Shown here: one piece after another, positions 43,142 to 51,954 of the stretch | Numbering within the stretch: position 1 is the first letter of the stretch | Layout: every line of letters starts with the position of its first letter | NCBI GenBank assembly: GCA_900167925.1 | Contig: FUZM01000001.1 | Coordinates: 124,001-188,000 of the forward strand | Length of the DNA: 64,000 nt | Reading direction: 5' to 3' | From: Bacteroidales bacterium WCE2008 | GTDB lineage: Bacteria; Bacteroidota; Bacteroidia; Bacteroidales; UBA932 | The notes under the pieces: generated by a model | The model's input: only the letters and a program-made list of their open reading frames with translations | What the model was told of the DNA's origin: nothing | Database searches by the model: none | Made by a program: the position numbers and the translations under genes

Positions 43142-46100
43142 ATGAGAAATTTCCGCAGTATCTACATTGCCCTCTGCATAGCAGGTCTTCTCGCTCCTCT
43201 CGGCGCCGGAGCCCAGTTCTACTCTTCAGGAGACGATCCCGCCTCCGCAAAGTGGATGGAGTCCTCCTCAGCGCACTTCAGGATTATCTATCCGGTCGGG
43301 CTGGACTCCCTCGCTAAGGTCTATGCTGCGGAACTCGAGAGATTCAGAGAGGCCGAAGAATGGAGTTCCGGATACCTTCCGGGAGAGAAATACAGACGCA
43401 AGATGCCGGTTGTGCTGCACCCGTGGAATGCAGTCTCCAACGGTTCGGTAACATGGGCCCCCATGCGGATGGACCTCTATACCGTCCCGGACCATACCGG
43501 CTCGGACCCTCTTCCATGGACGACCACTCTCGCTGTCCATGAATCCCGACACGTCAGCCAGATGCAGCTCGGCAATGACGGCTTGTTCCGCCCCCTCAAC
43601 TGGCTGTTCGGAGAAGTCATCCCGGGAGGAGTCGCCGCAGTCTATCCGAGCACATATTTCCTTGAAGGCGACGCCGTTACGGCCGAAACAGCCCTGACCG
43701 GCGCCGGCCGTGGAAGAAGAGGGGATTTCCTCTCCTATTACATGGCCGCCTTCGACCGCGGGGACTACCGCAACTGGTACCGCTGGCGCTGGGGATCCTA
43801 CCGCAACTATGCCCCGGACCACTACGCTCTCGGCTATATGACCATAGCCGGCGCCCGCTGGATGTACGACGATCCTCTCTTCACCGCCGACTACTTCAGC
43901 AAAATACGTCGCAACCCTTTAAGAGTCAACAACATCCAGAAGGCTTTCAAGGCCCGTTCCGGCAAGAGGTTCAAAGCGGCCTACAAGGATATCATGGAGG
44001 CTTTCCACGACGTATGGTCGGAGGCCGCCGAAGCAAGAGCCCCGTTCACGGAGGGCGAAAGGGTCACCCCCGCGCAATCCTGGCATACAGAATACATCAA
44101 CCTGGCCGAGTCTGACGAGGGACTGCTGGCGATGCGCTCCGGCAAGACCGGAACCGCCCGGCTTGTCCTTATCGGCGACGATGGAGAGACCTCTCTCAAG
44201 GCCTTCTCCGAATCGGCTGGCCCGGTAATCGCGATCGGAGACAAAGTCTATTGGGGAGAGATCGTCCCTGATATCAGATACGGACTGAAGCAAACCTCCA
44301 GAATCAGGTACATGTCTCTGAAAGACAGAAAGATCCATGATCTCACTACCGGAGGACGGCTATATAATCCTGAGCCGTCGGAGGACGGGAAGACAATGGT
44401 CGCCATCGACTATCCCTTCGCCGGAGGTTCGGCCCTCGTAGTGCTGGACCCCGAGACCGGAAAGACTCTCCGCAGATTCGATGCTCCGGACTCCCTCCAG
44501 CTGACCGAAGCTATCTTCGTTCCGGAGGGGCTTGCCGCCGTCGGCATCTCCGCTGCCGGCAGCGGACTGTATCTGGTCCATGACGACGGCACCATGAGCA
44601 CTCTAATCGCTCCGGTCGCCGCTACTCTGACGGGACTGCTGAACCGGGATAACGGGATCCTCTTCATGAGCGACCGTTCCGGAGTGACCGATATCTACCG
44701 CCTGTCGCCGCAGGGAAAGCTTTTCCAGGAGACGTCGACCAGATACGGGGTCTCCGATTTCGAATTCATGGACGATACCCTGTATTTCGTCAAACAGGAG
44801 TACGAAGGCCATTATATCTTCAAGCTCCCGCATGATGCCCTGCTGCACCGGGAAGTACTGTCCCTGAGTCCATGCTCCAATCCTGTCGCAGAGACTATAG
44901 CGGCCCAGGAGAGGGCTCTCGCTGGGGAAAGGGAATGGCCGTCTCAGGCCCGTCCGGTAGAAATGACTGCTCCGAAGAGATTCAGAAAGCTGCTGAATAT
45001 TCCGCATATCCATTCGTGGGTGCCGCTCTCGGTACATTACGACAAGATAAAGGATCTCTCTTCGGAAGATGTCAACGAATACGCCAGTCTCGGTGCGACT
45101 GTATTTTTCCAGAACCTCCTCGGTACGGCGTCGGGCAGCCTTTCTTACGAGTATAAGATAGACCAAAGACTGGGTAAACGGCACGTCGGGCATCTGCAGT
45201 TCACCTATTCCGGACTTTTCCCGGTAATCGAGGCAAATATGCACTTCAATGAAAGGGATATGATCCAGTACCGGAGAGACCGTTCGGTTTTTGGCGGAGA
45301 AACCCGCGAATATATCCAAGGGTACTATACCGGGAAACCGTCATTCACAGGCGAAATCAGCATATATACTCCGCTTAACTTCACCTCCGGAGGCTGGAGA
45401 AAGGGGCTTATACCGCAGCTCAAGTACTCTTTCACCAACGACTTCTTCAACAAGACGGTTACGGAACTTGAGTACAGGGAGCCTGTAGGGCTGATTTCGA
45501 GATTCGAGGAAATCAAGGAAGTGATTCCTGGAAAGAATATGATGATGCATTCGCTTACTGCCTCCGTCAGGGGCTATATGATGCGCAACATAGCAGAGGC
45601 CGCAGTCTATCCAAAATGGGGCATAGGCATCGAAGGAGGCTACCATACGAGGGTCGGGATGGACGACCTGTTCACATCCAGCGTCTATGGCCATGTCTAC
45701 GGATACCTTCCGGGATTCTTCCTCAACCAGGGACTCAAGGTTTCGGCGACATACGAGCACTGCAACGGAGCCTTCATCCTGGAGCACCATCTGGACTTGA
45801 CTCCGAGGGGCTATTCTTCAAGTCTGCTGGACAGTTTCATTGACAGTTATGCGCCAGGGGCATTCAGACTGTCACTGGATTATGCGATGCCTTTCTACAT
45901 AGGGGACATAAGCGCCTTCAGCCCGCTTTTCTATATATCGCATGCCTCCCTGACTCCGCATTTCGACTGGACGGGCATGACTCTCGGCAGAGGTCTCTCC
46001 GGGAACATGAACGTATGCAGCGCAGGAGCTGATTTCAAGCTGCATCTGGCCAATCTGCTCTGGATTCCTTACGGCACGGAGGTGGGCGTCAGCTATTCCC

Positions 46101-46192
46101 ATAATTTCGGTCCGTCGGTAGCCGGACTCAACGGTCTGGGAGCTGATATCTCCGATAATTATTTCGGTCTGATAATGAATGTAGACTTCTAG
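43142..46192 (+). CDS. Large outer-membrane protein: zincin metallopeptidase + propeller-like middle + C-terminal beta-barrel
   Basis: A 1016-residue protein with a signal peptide ending Ala-Gly-Ala-Gln. The N-terminal domain has a zincin motif His133-Glu134-Ser-Arg-His137 and, 38 residues later, Glu175 in Phe-Leu-Glu-Gly-Asp-Ala, spacing that fits a gluzincin third ligand. Residues ~300-600 have repeated short strands typical of TolB-like propeller blades (Gly-Glu-Thr-Ser-Leu-Lys, Asp-Pro-Glu-Thr-Gly-Lys-Thr-Leu). From ~650 the sequence turns into amphipathic strands with Tyr/Phe and ends Gly-Leu-Ile-Met-Asn-Val-Asp-Phe, a barrel-like terminus. Activity and substrate are unknown. Its stop shares a CTAG with the stop of the convergent CpXC gene. 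Confidence 0.75.
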   Translation: MRNFRSIYIALCIAGLLAPLGAGAQFYSSGDDPASAKWMESSSAHFRIIYPVGLDSLAKVYAAELERFREAEEWSSGYLPGEKYRRKMPVVLHPWNAVSNGSVTWAPMRMDLYTVPDHTGSDPLPWTTTLAVHESRHVSQMQLGNDGLFRPLNWLFGEVIPGGVAAVYPSTYFLEGDAVTAETALTGAGRGRRGDFLSYYMAAFDRGDYRNWYRWRWGSYRNYAPDHYALGYMTIAGARWMYDDPLFTADYFSKIRRNPLRVNNIQKAFKARSGKRFKAAYKDIMEAFHDVWSEAAEARAPFTEGERVTPAQSWHTEYINLAESDEGLLAMRSGKTGTARLVLIGDDGETSLKAFSESAGPVIAIGDKVYWGEIVPDIRYGLKQTSRIRYMSLKDRKIHDLTTGGRLYNPEPSEDGKTMVAIDYPFAGGSALVVLDPETGKTLRRFDAPDSLQLTEAIFVPEGLAAVGISAAGSGLYLVHDDGTMSTLIAPVAATLTGLLNRDNGILFMSDRSGVTDIYRLSPQGKLFQETSTRYGVSDFEFMDDTLYFVKQEYEGHYIFKLPHDALLHREVLSLSPCSNPVAETIAAQERALAGEREWPSQARPVEMTAPKRFRKLLNIPHIHSWVPLSVHYDKIKDLSSEDVNEYASLGATVFFQNLLGTASGSLSYEYKIDQRLGKRHVGHLQFTYSGLFPVIEANMHFNERDMIQYRRDRSVFGGETREYIQGYYTGKPSFTGEISIYTPLNFTSGGWRKGLIPQLKYSFTNDFFNKTVTELEYREPVGLISRFEEIKEVIPGKNMMMHSLTASVRGYMMRNIAEAAVYPKWGIGIEGGYHTRVGMDDLFTSSVYGHVYGYLPGFFLNQGLKVSATYEHCNGAFILEHHLDLTPRGYSSSLLDSFIDSYAPGAFRLSLDYAMPFYIGDISAFSPLFYISHASLTPHFDWTGMTLGRGLSGNMNVCSAGADFKLHLANLLWIPYGTEVGVSYSHNFGPSVAGLNGLGADISDNYFGLIMNVDF

Positions 46193-46836
46193 CGGAAGAA
46201 TCTGGCCAGCCACTGCTCATCGATGGTGGCGAAGCCTTCTCCTGCCTTCACGTCCGGATTGCGGCGCAGGATTCCGCTGCAGTCCTCATAGACATTGAAC
46301 CCGATGTTTACGCCGTTCATCTGCCCGTCCTTGGGGAAGGACAGCATTATCTCGTGGTCGGCTCCCTCCATCCGGTAGAACCTAAATTTCGCGTCCATGA
46401 TCGCTTCGGCGCCGGCCTTGTCCTTCTCGGCCAGCTCCATGCGGGTCACATACTTGCACATCTCGATGACCATGTCGTCGAGACCGCAGTCGAAGATGTT
46501 GACTTTTTCGATGAGAGAGCCGATATCCGGAACGCGGCGGAGAGTATAGCCTCCAAGCTCGCCCAGCTGGGTCGAGAGCGCAGCTTCGACGGTCCCGATC
46601 TGGTCCGTCGACATGGTCCCTTCGGGCAGCAGCCAGACCATGAGTTTCTGCTCGGGATCATGGTAGATCACCGGGTAGAGGGCGAGGTTCCGGGCTCCGC
46701 AGTGAGGACATTCCCAGAGGAAGAGGGAACCATCCTTTACACGGGCCTTCAGTTCAGGGGCGTCAGCCACGTTTATTCTGCCGAAAGTCTCTATGTCAGA
46801 GGCGTTTCCGCAGGAGGTGCATTTAAAGCTGCTCAT
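46189..46836 (-). CDS. CpXC-domain protein
   Basis: A 215-residue cytoplasmic protein with the CpXC layout: Cys-Thr-Ser-Cys at 6-9, a Trp-Glu-Cys-Pro-His-Cys-Gly pair at about 41-47 and a helix-rich remainder. The four Cys should bind zinc. The family has no known function. It overlaps the preceding small membrane protein gene by 14 bp, so it is translated from the same message as yeiH-type and galK genes. Confidence 0.85.
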   Translation of the reverse strand: MSSFKCTSCGNASDIETFGRINVADAPELKARVKDGSLFLWECPHCGARNLALYPVIYHDPEQKLMVWLLPEGTMSTDQIGTVEAALSTQLGELGGYTLRRVPDIGSLIEKVNIFDCGLDDMVIEMCKYVTRMELAEKDKAGAEAIMDAKFRFYRMEGADHEIMLSFPKDGQMNGVNIGFNVYEDCSGILRRNPDVKAGEGFATIDEQWLARFFR

Positions 46837-47116
46837 CTTTTTTTCTGTCTACGCGGACCCACAGGCGGTACATCAGCCACCCCCAGCAGAGGAAGAGGAC
46901 TATATGCACCCAGACGGGTACCGAGGTTTTGTAAACGGCCTTTTCTGCCAGATCCTGAAGTTGCGGGCTGTCGGCGTAGTAATACGCTCCCGCCCCGAAA
47001 TCGAAGGCTTCGGACAGGCCAAGGCGGTTTGCCATTATATACAGGGCCAGGAGCAAAGCGGCGGCTGCAACTGTCACGGTTGCCGCCTTCATTATCCTGT
47101 CACCCTTGGTTTTCAT
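46823..47116 (-). CDS. Small two-helix membrane protein
   Basis: A 97-residue protein with two hydrophobic segments (~9-28 and ~67-84), a polar loop rich in Tyr between them and a basic C-terminus. No motif recognised. Its ATG shares one base with the stop of the YeiH-type transporter (TAATG), and its end overlaps the CpXC gene by 14 bp, so the three are tightly coupled. It may be an accessory subunit of the transporter, inferred from the coupling alone. Confidence 0.7.
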   Translation of the reverse strand: MKTKGDRIMKAATVTVAAAALLLALYIMANRLGLSEAFDFGAGAYYYADSPQLQDLAEKAVYKTSVPVWVHIVLFLCWGWLMYRLWVRVDRKKDEQL

Positions 47117-48444
47117 TATTTATACAGGTCAAGCACCGGTATCTCGAAAAGGACTCCGGAAAGAAGAAGCCATACCGCAAGCAAGGTCAGCACGATATTG
47201 AACAGCTGGCCTATGATATAAAGCCAGAGGACCTTGCCTCCGTGGAGCTGCTTTCCGATCTCCTTGAAGTTGGTGTCGAGACCGATACTCGTGAATGCGA
47301 GCACGAATGCCCAGTTCTTATACTGGTCGAGGACTCCGTTGACTGACTTCACGGCATCTCCTCCCGCGAGAGGAAGAACTATGAATGAGGCTACGATGGA
47401 GGCCACGAAAAAGCCTATTATGAACTTAGGGAAGCGATACCATATCTCCCCGGCTCCGACCTTGCTGACTCCGCTGTTCTCCACGCGTGTAGCGAAGAAG
47501 ATTGCGACGAAGAAGGCTATGAAGCCGATAAGGATGTTCTGGATGGACTTGACTAGGACGGCAGCCTGCTCGGCCTCGGGACCGAGGGCGTTGCCCGCAA
47601 GCACTACAGCCCCGGTAGAATCGACAGTACCTCCGATAAGCGCTCCTCCCATGAGGGAGCTCATCCCGGACCAGCGTATGATCATAGGCTCGAAGACCAT
47701 CATCAGGATCGTAAATATGATCGAGATCGAGATTGCTATCGATAGGTCGTCTTTCTTCGCCTTGGCCGCAGCTCCTGTCGCTATAGCCGCGCTGGTTCCG
47801 CAGACAGAGGTCGCAGAGGCGAGGGTGATCACCAGAGGCTTATTGTCTATATTCAGGATCTTCGTGCCGAGCCACCACATGAAAATTATCACGATCGGGG
47901 TTACTATCCACGCGATTCCGAGGCCGTAAAGCCCGAATTTGGCAATATTGGAGAACAGTACCGAGAAGCCCATCACAACGAGTCCGGTCTTGATATAGAA
48001 TTCGGTCCTGCTCGCCGGTCTCAGCCACTGGGGCACCCCGACAGTATTGGAGATTAAGAGTCCGACTATAAGAGCCCAGAATGCCCATTCGAGGTATCTG
48101 TTGAGAGTAAACTCAGCGCTGATTATCCTGACGGCTATTGCCAGGACGAAAAGTCCGAGAAAGGCCGGAAGATATTTCCGGAGTTTCTCTCCCTGGAGCT
48201 TCACACCGATACCGAAAAGCACGGCAAGCACGATGAAGGTCCTTGCGAGTCTTGCCCAGAACACCCCGGAGAACTGCGCCAGAAGCGTTTTCTTTTCGGC
48301 TACATCCTCCCAGAGGTGCCAGGTAGAGAATTTGAGCGCGGAGAAATCATAAGCTCCGGCAAATATACCAATGCAGGCCGCAATGATAAGGATCGCTCCT
48401 ATCCATACGGCCTGCCAGTCTTCTTTTCTCCAGAAATCTTTCAT
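47116..48444 (-). CDS. YeiH-family putative sulfate exporter-like membrane transporter
   Basis: A 442-residue protein with about 11 hydrophobic helices. The family segment Ser-Val-Cys-Gly-Thr-Ser-Ala-Ala-Ile-Ala-Thr (near 212-222) and Gly-Gly-Thr-Val-Asp-Ser-Thr-Gly-Ala-Val (near 272-281) are the conserved intramembrane motifs of YeiH/PSE proteins. It is longer than the ~340-residue E. coli protein, with an N-terminal extension carrying an extra segment of about 100 residues. Substrate is not established for the family. It lies 24 bp after galK and is fused by a TAATG overlap to the small membrane protein. Confidence 0.85.
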   Translation of the reverse strand: MKDFWRKEDWQAVWIGAILIIAACIGIFAGAYDFSALKFSTWHLWEDVAEKKTLLAQFSGVFWARLARTFIVLAVLFGIGVKLQGEKLRKYLPAFLGLFVLAIAVRIISAEFTLNRYLEWAFWALIVGLLISNTVGVPQWLRPASRTEFYIKTGLVVMGFSVLFSNIAKFGLYGLGIAWIVTPIVIIFMWWLGTKILNIDNKPLVITLASATSVCGTSAAIATGAAAKAKKDDLSIAISISIIFTILMMVFEPMIIRWSGMSSLMGGALIGGTVDSTGAVVLAGNALGPEAEQAAVLVKSIQNILIGFIAFFVAIFFATRVENSGVSKVGAGEIWYRFPKFIIGFFVASIVASFIVLPLAGGDAVKSVNGVLDQYKNWAFVLAFTSIGLDTNFKEIGKQLHGGKVLWLYIIGQLFNIVLTLLAVWLLLSGVLFEIPVLDLYK

Positions 48445-48468
48445 AATTGGTCGTCAGGTATAACTATA

Positions 48469-49620
48469 CTACTGAAGAATTCTTGCTCCGTCGCTGATCA
48501 CGACATCGTAGATCTTCGGTTCATGGCCGAAGCGGGCGGTAAACTGAGCCTTGGCTTCGCTGATGAATACGTCGTAGAGACTGTCTTTTACAAGGTTGAT
48601 CGTGCAGCCTCCGAAACCGCCACCCATTACGCGGGAACCGGTAACGTCGCATTTGCGAGCCAGCTTATTGAGGAAATCAAGCTCCTCGCAGCTTACCTCG
48701 TAAAGTCTGCTGAGGCCGAAATGGGTCTGGTACATGAGCTCTCCGACAGTCTCGTAGTCGCCTCTCTCGAGCGCGTCGCTGACGTCGAGGACTCTCTGCA
48801 CTTCACCGATCACATATTCGGCGCGAAGGAAATCTTCCTGTGGGATTTCGCCTCTCACCTCGTCGAGCCAGAGTCTCTTGGCATCGCTGAGGAACTCCAC
48901 GTCAGGATGGTTCTTGCGGATAGCCTCGACAGCGGCTTCGCAGGACCTGCGGCGCTGGTTGTAGGCTGAGGATGCAAGCTCATGCTTTACGCAGGAGTCT
49001 ATGAGTACGAGTTTATAACCCTTAGGGTCGAACGGGAAGTATTTGTATTCCAGAGTCTTGCAATTGAGACGGATAAGGCTGCCCTTCTTTCCGAAGATGG
49101 AAGCGAACTGGTCCATGATACCGCAATTTACTCCGACATAGTTATGTTCGGTGGCCTGGCCGATCTTGGCAAGTTCGAATTTGTCGATTCCGTTCGAGAA
49201 GAGGTAGTTGATGGCGAAAGCGACAGTGCTTTCGAGTGCTGCAGATGAAGAGAGACCGGCTCCTGTCGGTACGTCACCTGCGAAGACAATGTCGAAGCCT
49301 CCTGTCTTGCCGCCCCTTTTCTCGGTTTCGCGGCATACTCCGAAAATATATTTTGCCCAGGACTGGGAAGGCTTGTCTTCTTCTTTGAGACCGAATTCTA
49401 CATATTCGTCAAAATCAAGGGAATAGGCGTGCACCTTGTCACCCCCGTTGAGCTTGATTTCGGCAACGATACCTTTGTCGATAGCTCCCGGAAATACGTA
49501 GCCTCCGTTATAGTCCGTATGCTCCCCGATCAGATTGATTCTTCCAGCGGAAGAGAAGAATATTCCACCTTCACCGAATAGAGTAGTAAATTTCTCGTGG
49601 ATTCTTGCTTTCATGTTCAT
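48469..49620 (-). CDS. galK: Galactokinase
   Basis: A 383-residue GHMP kinase that phosphorylates galactose at C1 for the Leloir pathway. The galactokinase signature Gly-Arg-Ile-Asn-Leu-Ile-Gly-Glu-His-Thr-Asp-Tyr-Asn-Gly-Gly is near the N-terminus, the ATP loop Gly-Ala-Gly-Leu-Ser-Ser-Ser-Ala-Ala is near 119-127, and the C-terminal Gly-Gly-Gly-Phe-Gly-Gly-Cys motif is present. Two in-frame ATGs (49620 and 49614) are possible. A TAAATTTG element lies 21 bp upstream. Two membrane-protein genes and a CpXC gene follow in the same operon. Confidence 0.96.
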   Translation of the reverse strand: MNMKARIHEKFTTLFGEGGIFFSSAGRINLIGEHTDYNGGYVFPGAIDKGIVAEIKLNGGDKVHAYSLDFDEYVEFGLKEEDKPSQSWAKYIFGVCRETEKRGGKTGGFDIVFAGDVPTGAGLSSSAALESTVAFAINYLFSNGIDKFELAKIGQATEHNYVGVNCGIMDQFASIFGKKGSLIRLNCKTLEYKYFPFDPKGYKLVLIDSCVKHELASSAYNQRRRSCEAAVEAIRKNHPDVEFLSDAKRLWLDEVRGEIPQEDFLRAEYVIGEVQRVLDVSDALERGDYETVGELMYQTHFGLSRLYEVSCEELDFLNKLARKCDVTGSRVMGGGFGGCTINLVKDSLYDVFISEAKAQFTARFGHEPKIYDVVISDGARILQ

Positions 49621-49641
49621 TTATTGTTGGTATTAGTCTTA

Positions 49642-49649
49642 CAAATTTA
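49642..49649 (-). promoter_or_regulatory. TAnnTTTG -7 element upstream of galK
   Basis: The minus strand reads TAAATTTG, 21 bp before the ATG at 49620; a -33 at ideal spacing was not found. Confidence 0.45.
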
Positions 49650-49688
49650 CACAAAATTTGCAAAACTACCCGACAATAATGCGTCTTT

Positions 49689-50792
49689 CTACACGTTGAA
49701 CAGGAAGTGCATGATATCTCCGTCCTGCACAACATAGTCTTTTCCCTCGGTTGCGAGTTTTCCGGCGGCACGCACGGCTGCCTCGGACTTGTAGTTGACG
49801 AAATCCTCGTATTTGATCACCTCGGCACGGATGAAGCCGCGCTCGAAATCGGTATGGATCACACCTGCCGCCTTAGGAGCCTTGTCGCCCTTGCGGATAG
49901 TCCAGGCACGGCACTCGTCGGAACCGGCCGTGAAGAATGTCTGGAGTCCCAGGAGACGGTATGCACCCTGGATAAGACGTACCACGCCGGACTCTGAAAG
50001 ACCCATTTCCTCAAGGAACATCTGACGATCCTCATAGTCTTCGATCTCGGCGATATCGGCCTCGGTCTTTGCCGCGATGACAAGAATCTCGGCATTTTCA
50101 TCCTTGACCGCCTCGCGGACCGCATCCACATAGGCATTACCCTTTGCAGCGGAAGCCTCGTCGACATTGCAGACATACATTACCGGCTTTGAAGTAAGCA
50201 GGTAAAGATCCTTCGCCATCTGGATTTCGTCTTCGTTCTGGAGCTCCACAGTCCTGCAGGACTTACCCTGGAGAAGGGCTTCGCGGTATCTCTCGAGAAG
50301 GTCGCACAGCTTCTTGGCATCCTTGTCGGCACCGATCTTGGCCTGCTTCTGGACTTTTGCAAGGCGAGCCTCGACTGTCTCGAGGTCCTTGATCTGGAGT
50401 TCCGCGTCAACGACTTCCTTGTCTCTTACCGGGTCCACGCTTCCGTCGACATGGACGATATTGCCGTCGTCGAAGCAGCGGAGCACATGGAGAATCGCAT
50501 CGGTCTCGCGGATATTGGCCAGGAACTGGTTGCCGAGGCCTTCGCCTTTGCTGGCGCCCCTTACGAGGCCGGCTATATCAACGATATCGACTGTTGCAGG
50601 GATTGTCCTTTTCGGCTGGCACATTTCGGTCAGCACTTCGAGTCTTTTGTCCGGAACATTGGTGGATCCGAGATTAGGCTCGATTGTACAGAAAGGGAAG
50701 TTGGCGCTCTGGGCCTTGCCGGAGCTTATGCAATTGAAGAGTGTCGATTTGCCGACGTTAGGCAGTCCGACGATTCCACATTTAAGAGACAT
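49689..50792 (-). CDS. ychF: Redox-regulated ATPase/GTPase YchF
   Basis: A 367-residue Obg-related P-loop protein. Walker A is Gly-Leu-Pro-Asn-Val-Gly-Lys-Ser-Thr-Leu, Asp-Ile-Ala-Gly-Leu-Val is the G3 region, and the G4 site Asn-Val-Asp-Glu replaces Asn-Lys-x-Asp, which explains the ATP preference of the family. A coiled-coil insert (~130-175) and a C-terminal TGS domain with Lys-Tyr-Glu-Asp-Phe follow. YchF binds ribosomes and modulates stress responses. A TATCTTTG -7 element lies 31 bp upstream. Confidence 0.95.
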   Translation of the reverse strand: MSLKCGIVGLPNVGKSTLFNCISSGKAQSANFPFCTIEPNLGSTNVPDKRLEVLTEMCQPKRTIPATVDIVDIAGLVRGASKGEGLGNQFLANIRETDAILHVLRCFDDGNIVHVDGSVDPVRDKEVVDAELQIKDLETVEARLAKVQKQAKIGADKDAKKLCDLLERYREALLQGKSCRTVELQNEDEIQMAKDLYLLTSKPVMYVCNVDEASAAKGNAYVDAVREAVKDENAEILVIAAKTEADIAEIEDYEDRQMFLEEMGLSESGVVRLIQGAYRLLGLQTFFTAGSDECRAWTIRKGDKAPKAAGVIHTDFERGFIRAEVIKYEDFVNYKSEAAVRAAGKLATEGKDYVVQDGDIMHFLFNV

Positions 50793-50823
50793 ATCTTGTT
50801 ATTTTCTATTCATTTCGGGACTG

Positions 50824-50831
50824 CAAAGATA
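50824..50831 (-). promoter_or_regulatory. TAnnTTTG -7 element upstream of ychF
   Basis: The minus strand reads TATCTTTG, an exact match, 31 bp before the ATG at 50792. No -33 seen at normal spacing. Confidence 0.45.
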
Positions 50832-50871
50832 GCAAAAGATTTGCACATGGAATTTGCTTTTGGATTTAAAC

Positions 50872-51954
50872 ATGTTTTTTAATCTGAGTCAGAAGATTTC
50901 ATCCTATATTGCCGGCAAAAAAATGGGACTTCTTACATTATTGCTGACTCTCGTCCTGCAGGTTCCGGCAGACCATATCGGAGTGATGTTCTGGAACCTG
51001 GAGAATTTTTATGATTATACTGACGGAGGCGACGGAGAGTCGGATGCAGAGTTTTCATCCCGGGGCTCCAGACACTGGACCAGGAAAAGGTTTCTGGCCA
51101 AATGCGAGGCCGTCGCAAAAAGTATTTATTGGGTAGGAGATTGCAGCGGCGGACTCCCGGATATCTTTGCGGTCGCAGAAGTGGAGAACCGGAAAGTTCT
51201 GGACAGGCTGGTCTCGGAAACCCTGCTGCGAAAGCAGGACTATACTGTCGTCCATTATGATTCTCCTGACCATAGGGGGATCGACGTCGCCCTTCTCTAC
51301 CGGCGCTCGCGCCTCCGTCTTTTATCATCCGCGCCGGTCCATGTCCCCGGACTCGCGACAAGAGATATCCTGCTGGCGGAATTCGGGACTGCCGACGGCG
51401 GAAAGTTCGCGCTTCTGGTCAACCACCATCCTTCGAAGTATGGCGGAGCGGGGACGGACGAGCGCCGGATTACGGCCGCCAGGAGGCTGGTGGAGGTCGT
51501 GGATTCGCTATATGCGGCCGGATGGACCTCGGTCGTCGCGACGGGCGATTTCAATGATGTTCCTACGTCGGAGCCGTGCCGGCTGATGGGGAATTCGCTG
51601 GTCAATCTTGCCATTCCGCTGTCCGAAGCCGGGGCCGGGACGATCCGTTATGAGGGGAATTGGGAGCTGATCGATATGTTTATGGTCAGTCCGGCTCTGG
51701 CGCCGGGGGCTGAGATGCAGATTCTGGAAATACCGTTCCTGACGGTCCGGGACAAGACTCATTCCGGAGAAAAGCCGCTCCGTACCTACACCGGCCCGCG
51801 CTATACCGGCGGAGTCTCGGATCACCGGCCGATATTCCTCAGGATAATTCTGTCGTCTGAGAGACCTGCAAAGGCATTTTTCTTGCAGGAAAATCAGTCC
51901 ATACCAGTATCACCGAAAAAACTATCTAAATACTTAAAAACAGAGAAGAGATGA
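50872..51954 (+). CDS. Secreted endonuclease/exonuclease/phosphatase (EEP) family hydrolase
   Basis: A 360-residue EEP-fold protein started at the ATG at 50872 (a TTG at 50854 is less likely). A hydrophobic segment near residues 19-33 can serve as an export signal. EEP motifs are in order: Trp-Asn-Leu-Glu-Asn with metal-binding Asn/Glu, Ala-Glu-Val-Glu-Asn, His-Tyr-Asp-Ser-Pro-Asp, Asn-His-His-Pro-Ser-Lys, Thr-Gly-Asp-Phe-Asn-Asp and Ser-Asp-His-Arg-Pro-Ile. The fold cleaves phosphodiesters in nucleic acids, lipids or sugar phosphates, and the target here is unknown. Its stop overlaps the ATG of the GH92 gene (ATGA), so the two are translationally coupled. Confidence 0.88.
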   Translation: MFFNLSQKISSYIAGKKMGLLTLLLTLVLQVPADHIGVMFWNLENFYDYTDGGDGESDAEFSSRGSRHWTRKRFLAKCEAVAKSIYWVGDCSGGLPDIFAVAEVENRKVLDRLVSETLLRKQDYTVVHYDSPDHRGIDVALLYRRSRLRLLSSAPVHVPGLATRDILLAEFGTADGGKFALLVNHHPSKYGGAGTDERRITAARRLVEVVDSLYAAGWTSVVATGDFNDVPTSEPCRLMGNSLVNLAIPLSEAGAGTIRYEGNWELIDMFMVSPALAPGAEMQILEIPFLTVRDKTHSGEKPLRTYTGPRYTGGVSDHRPIFLRIILSSERPAKAFFLQENQSIPVSPKKLSKYLKTEKR

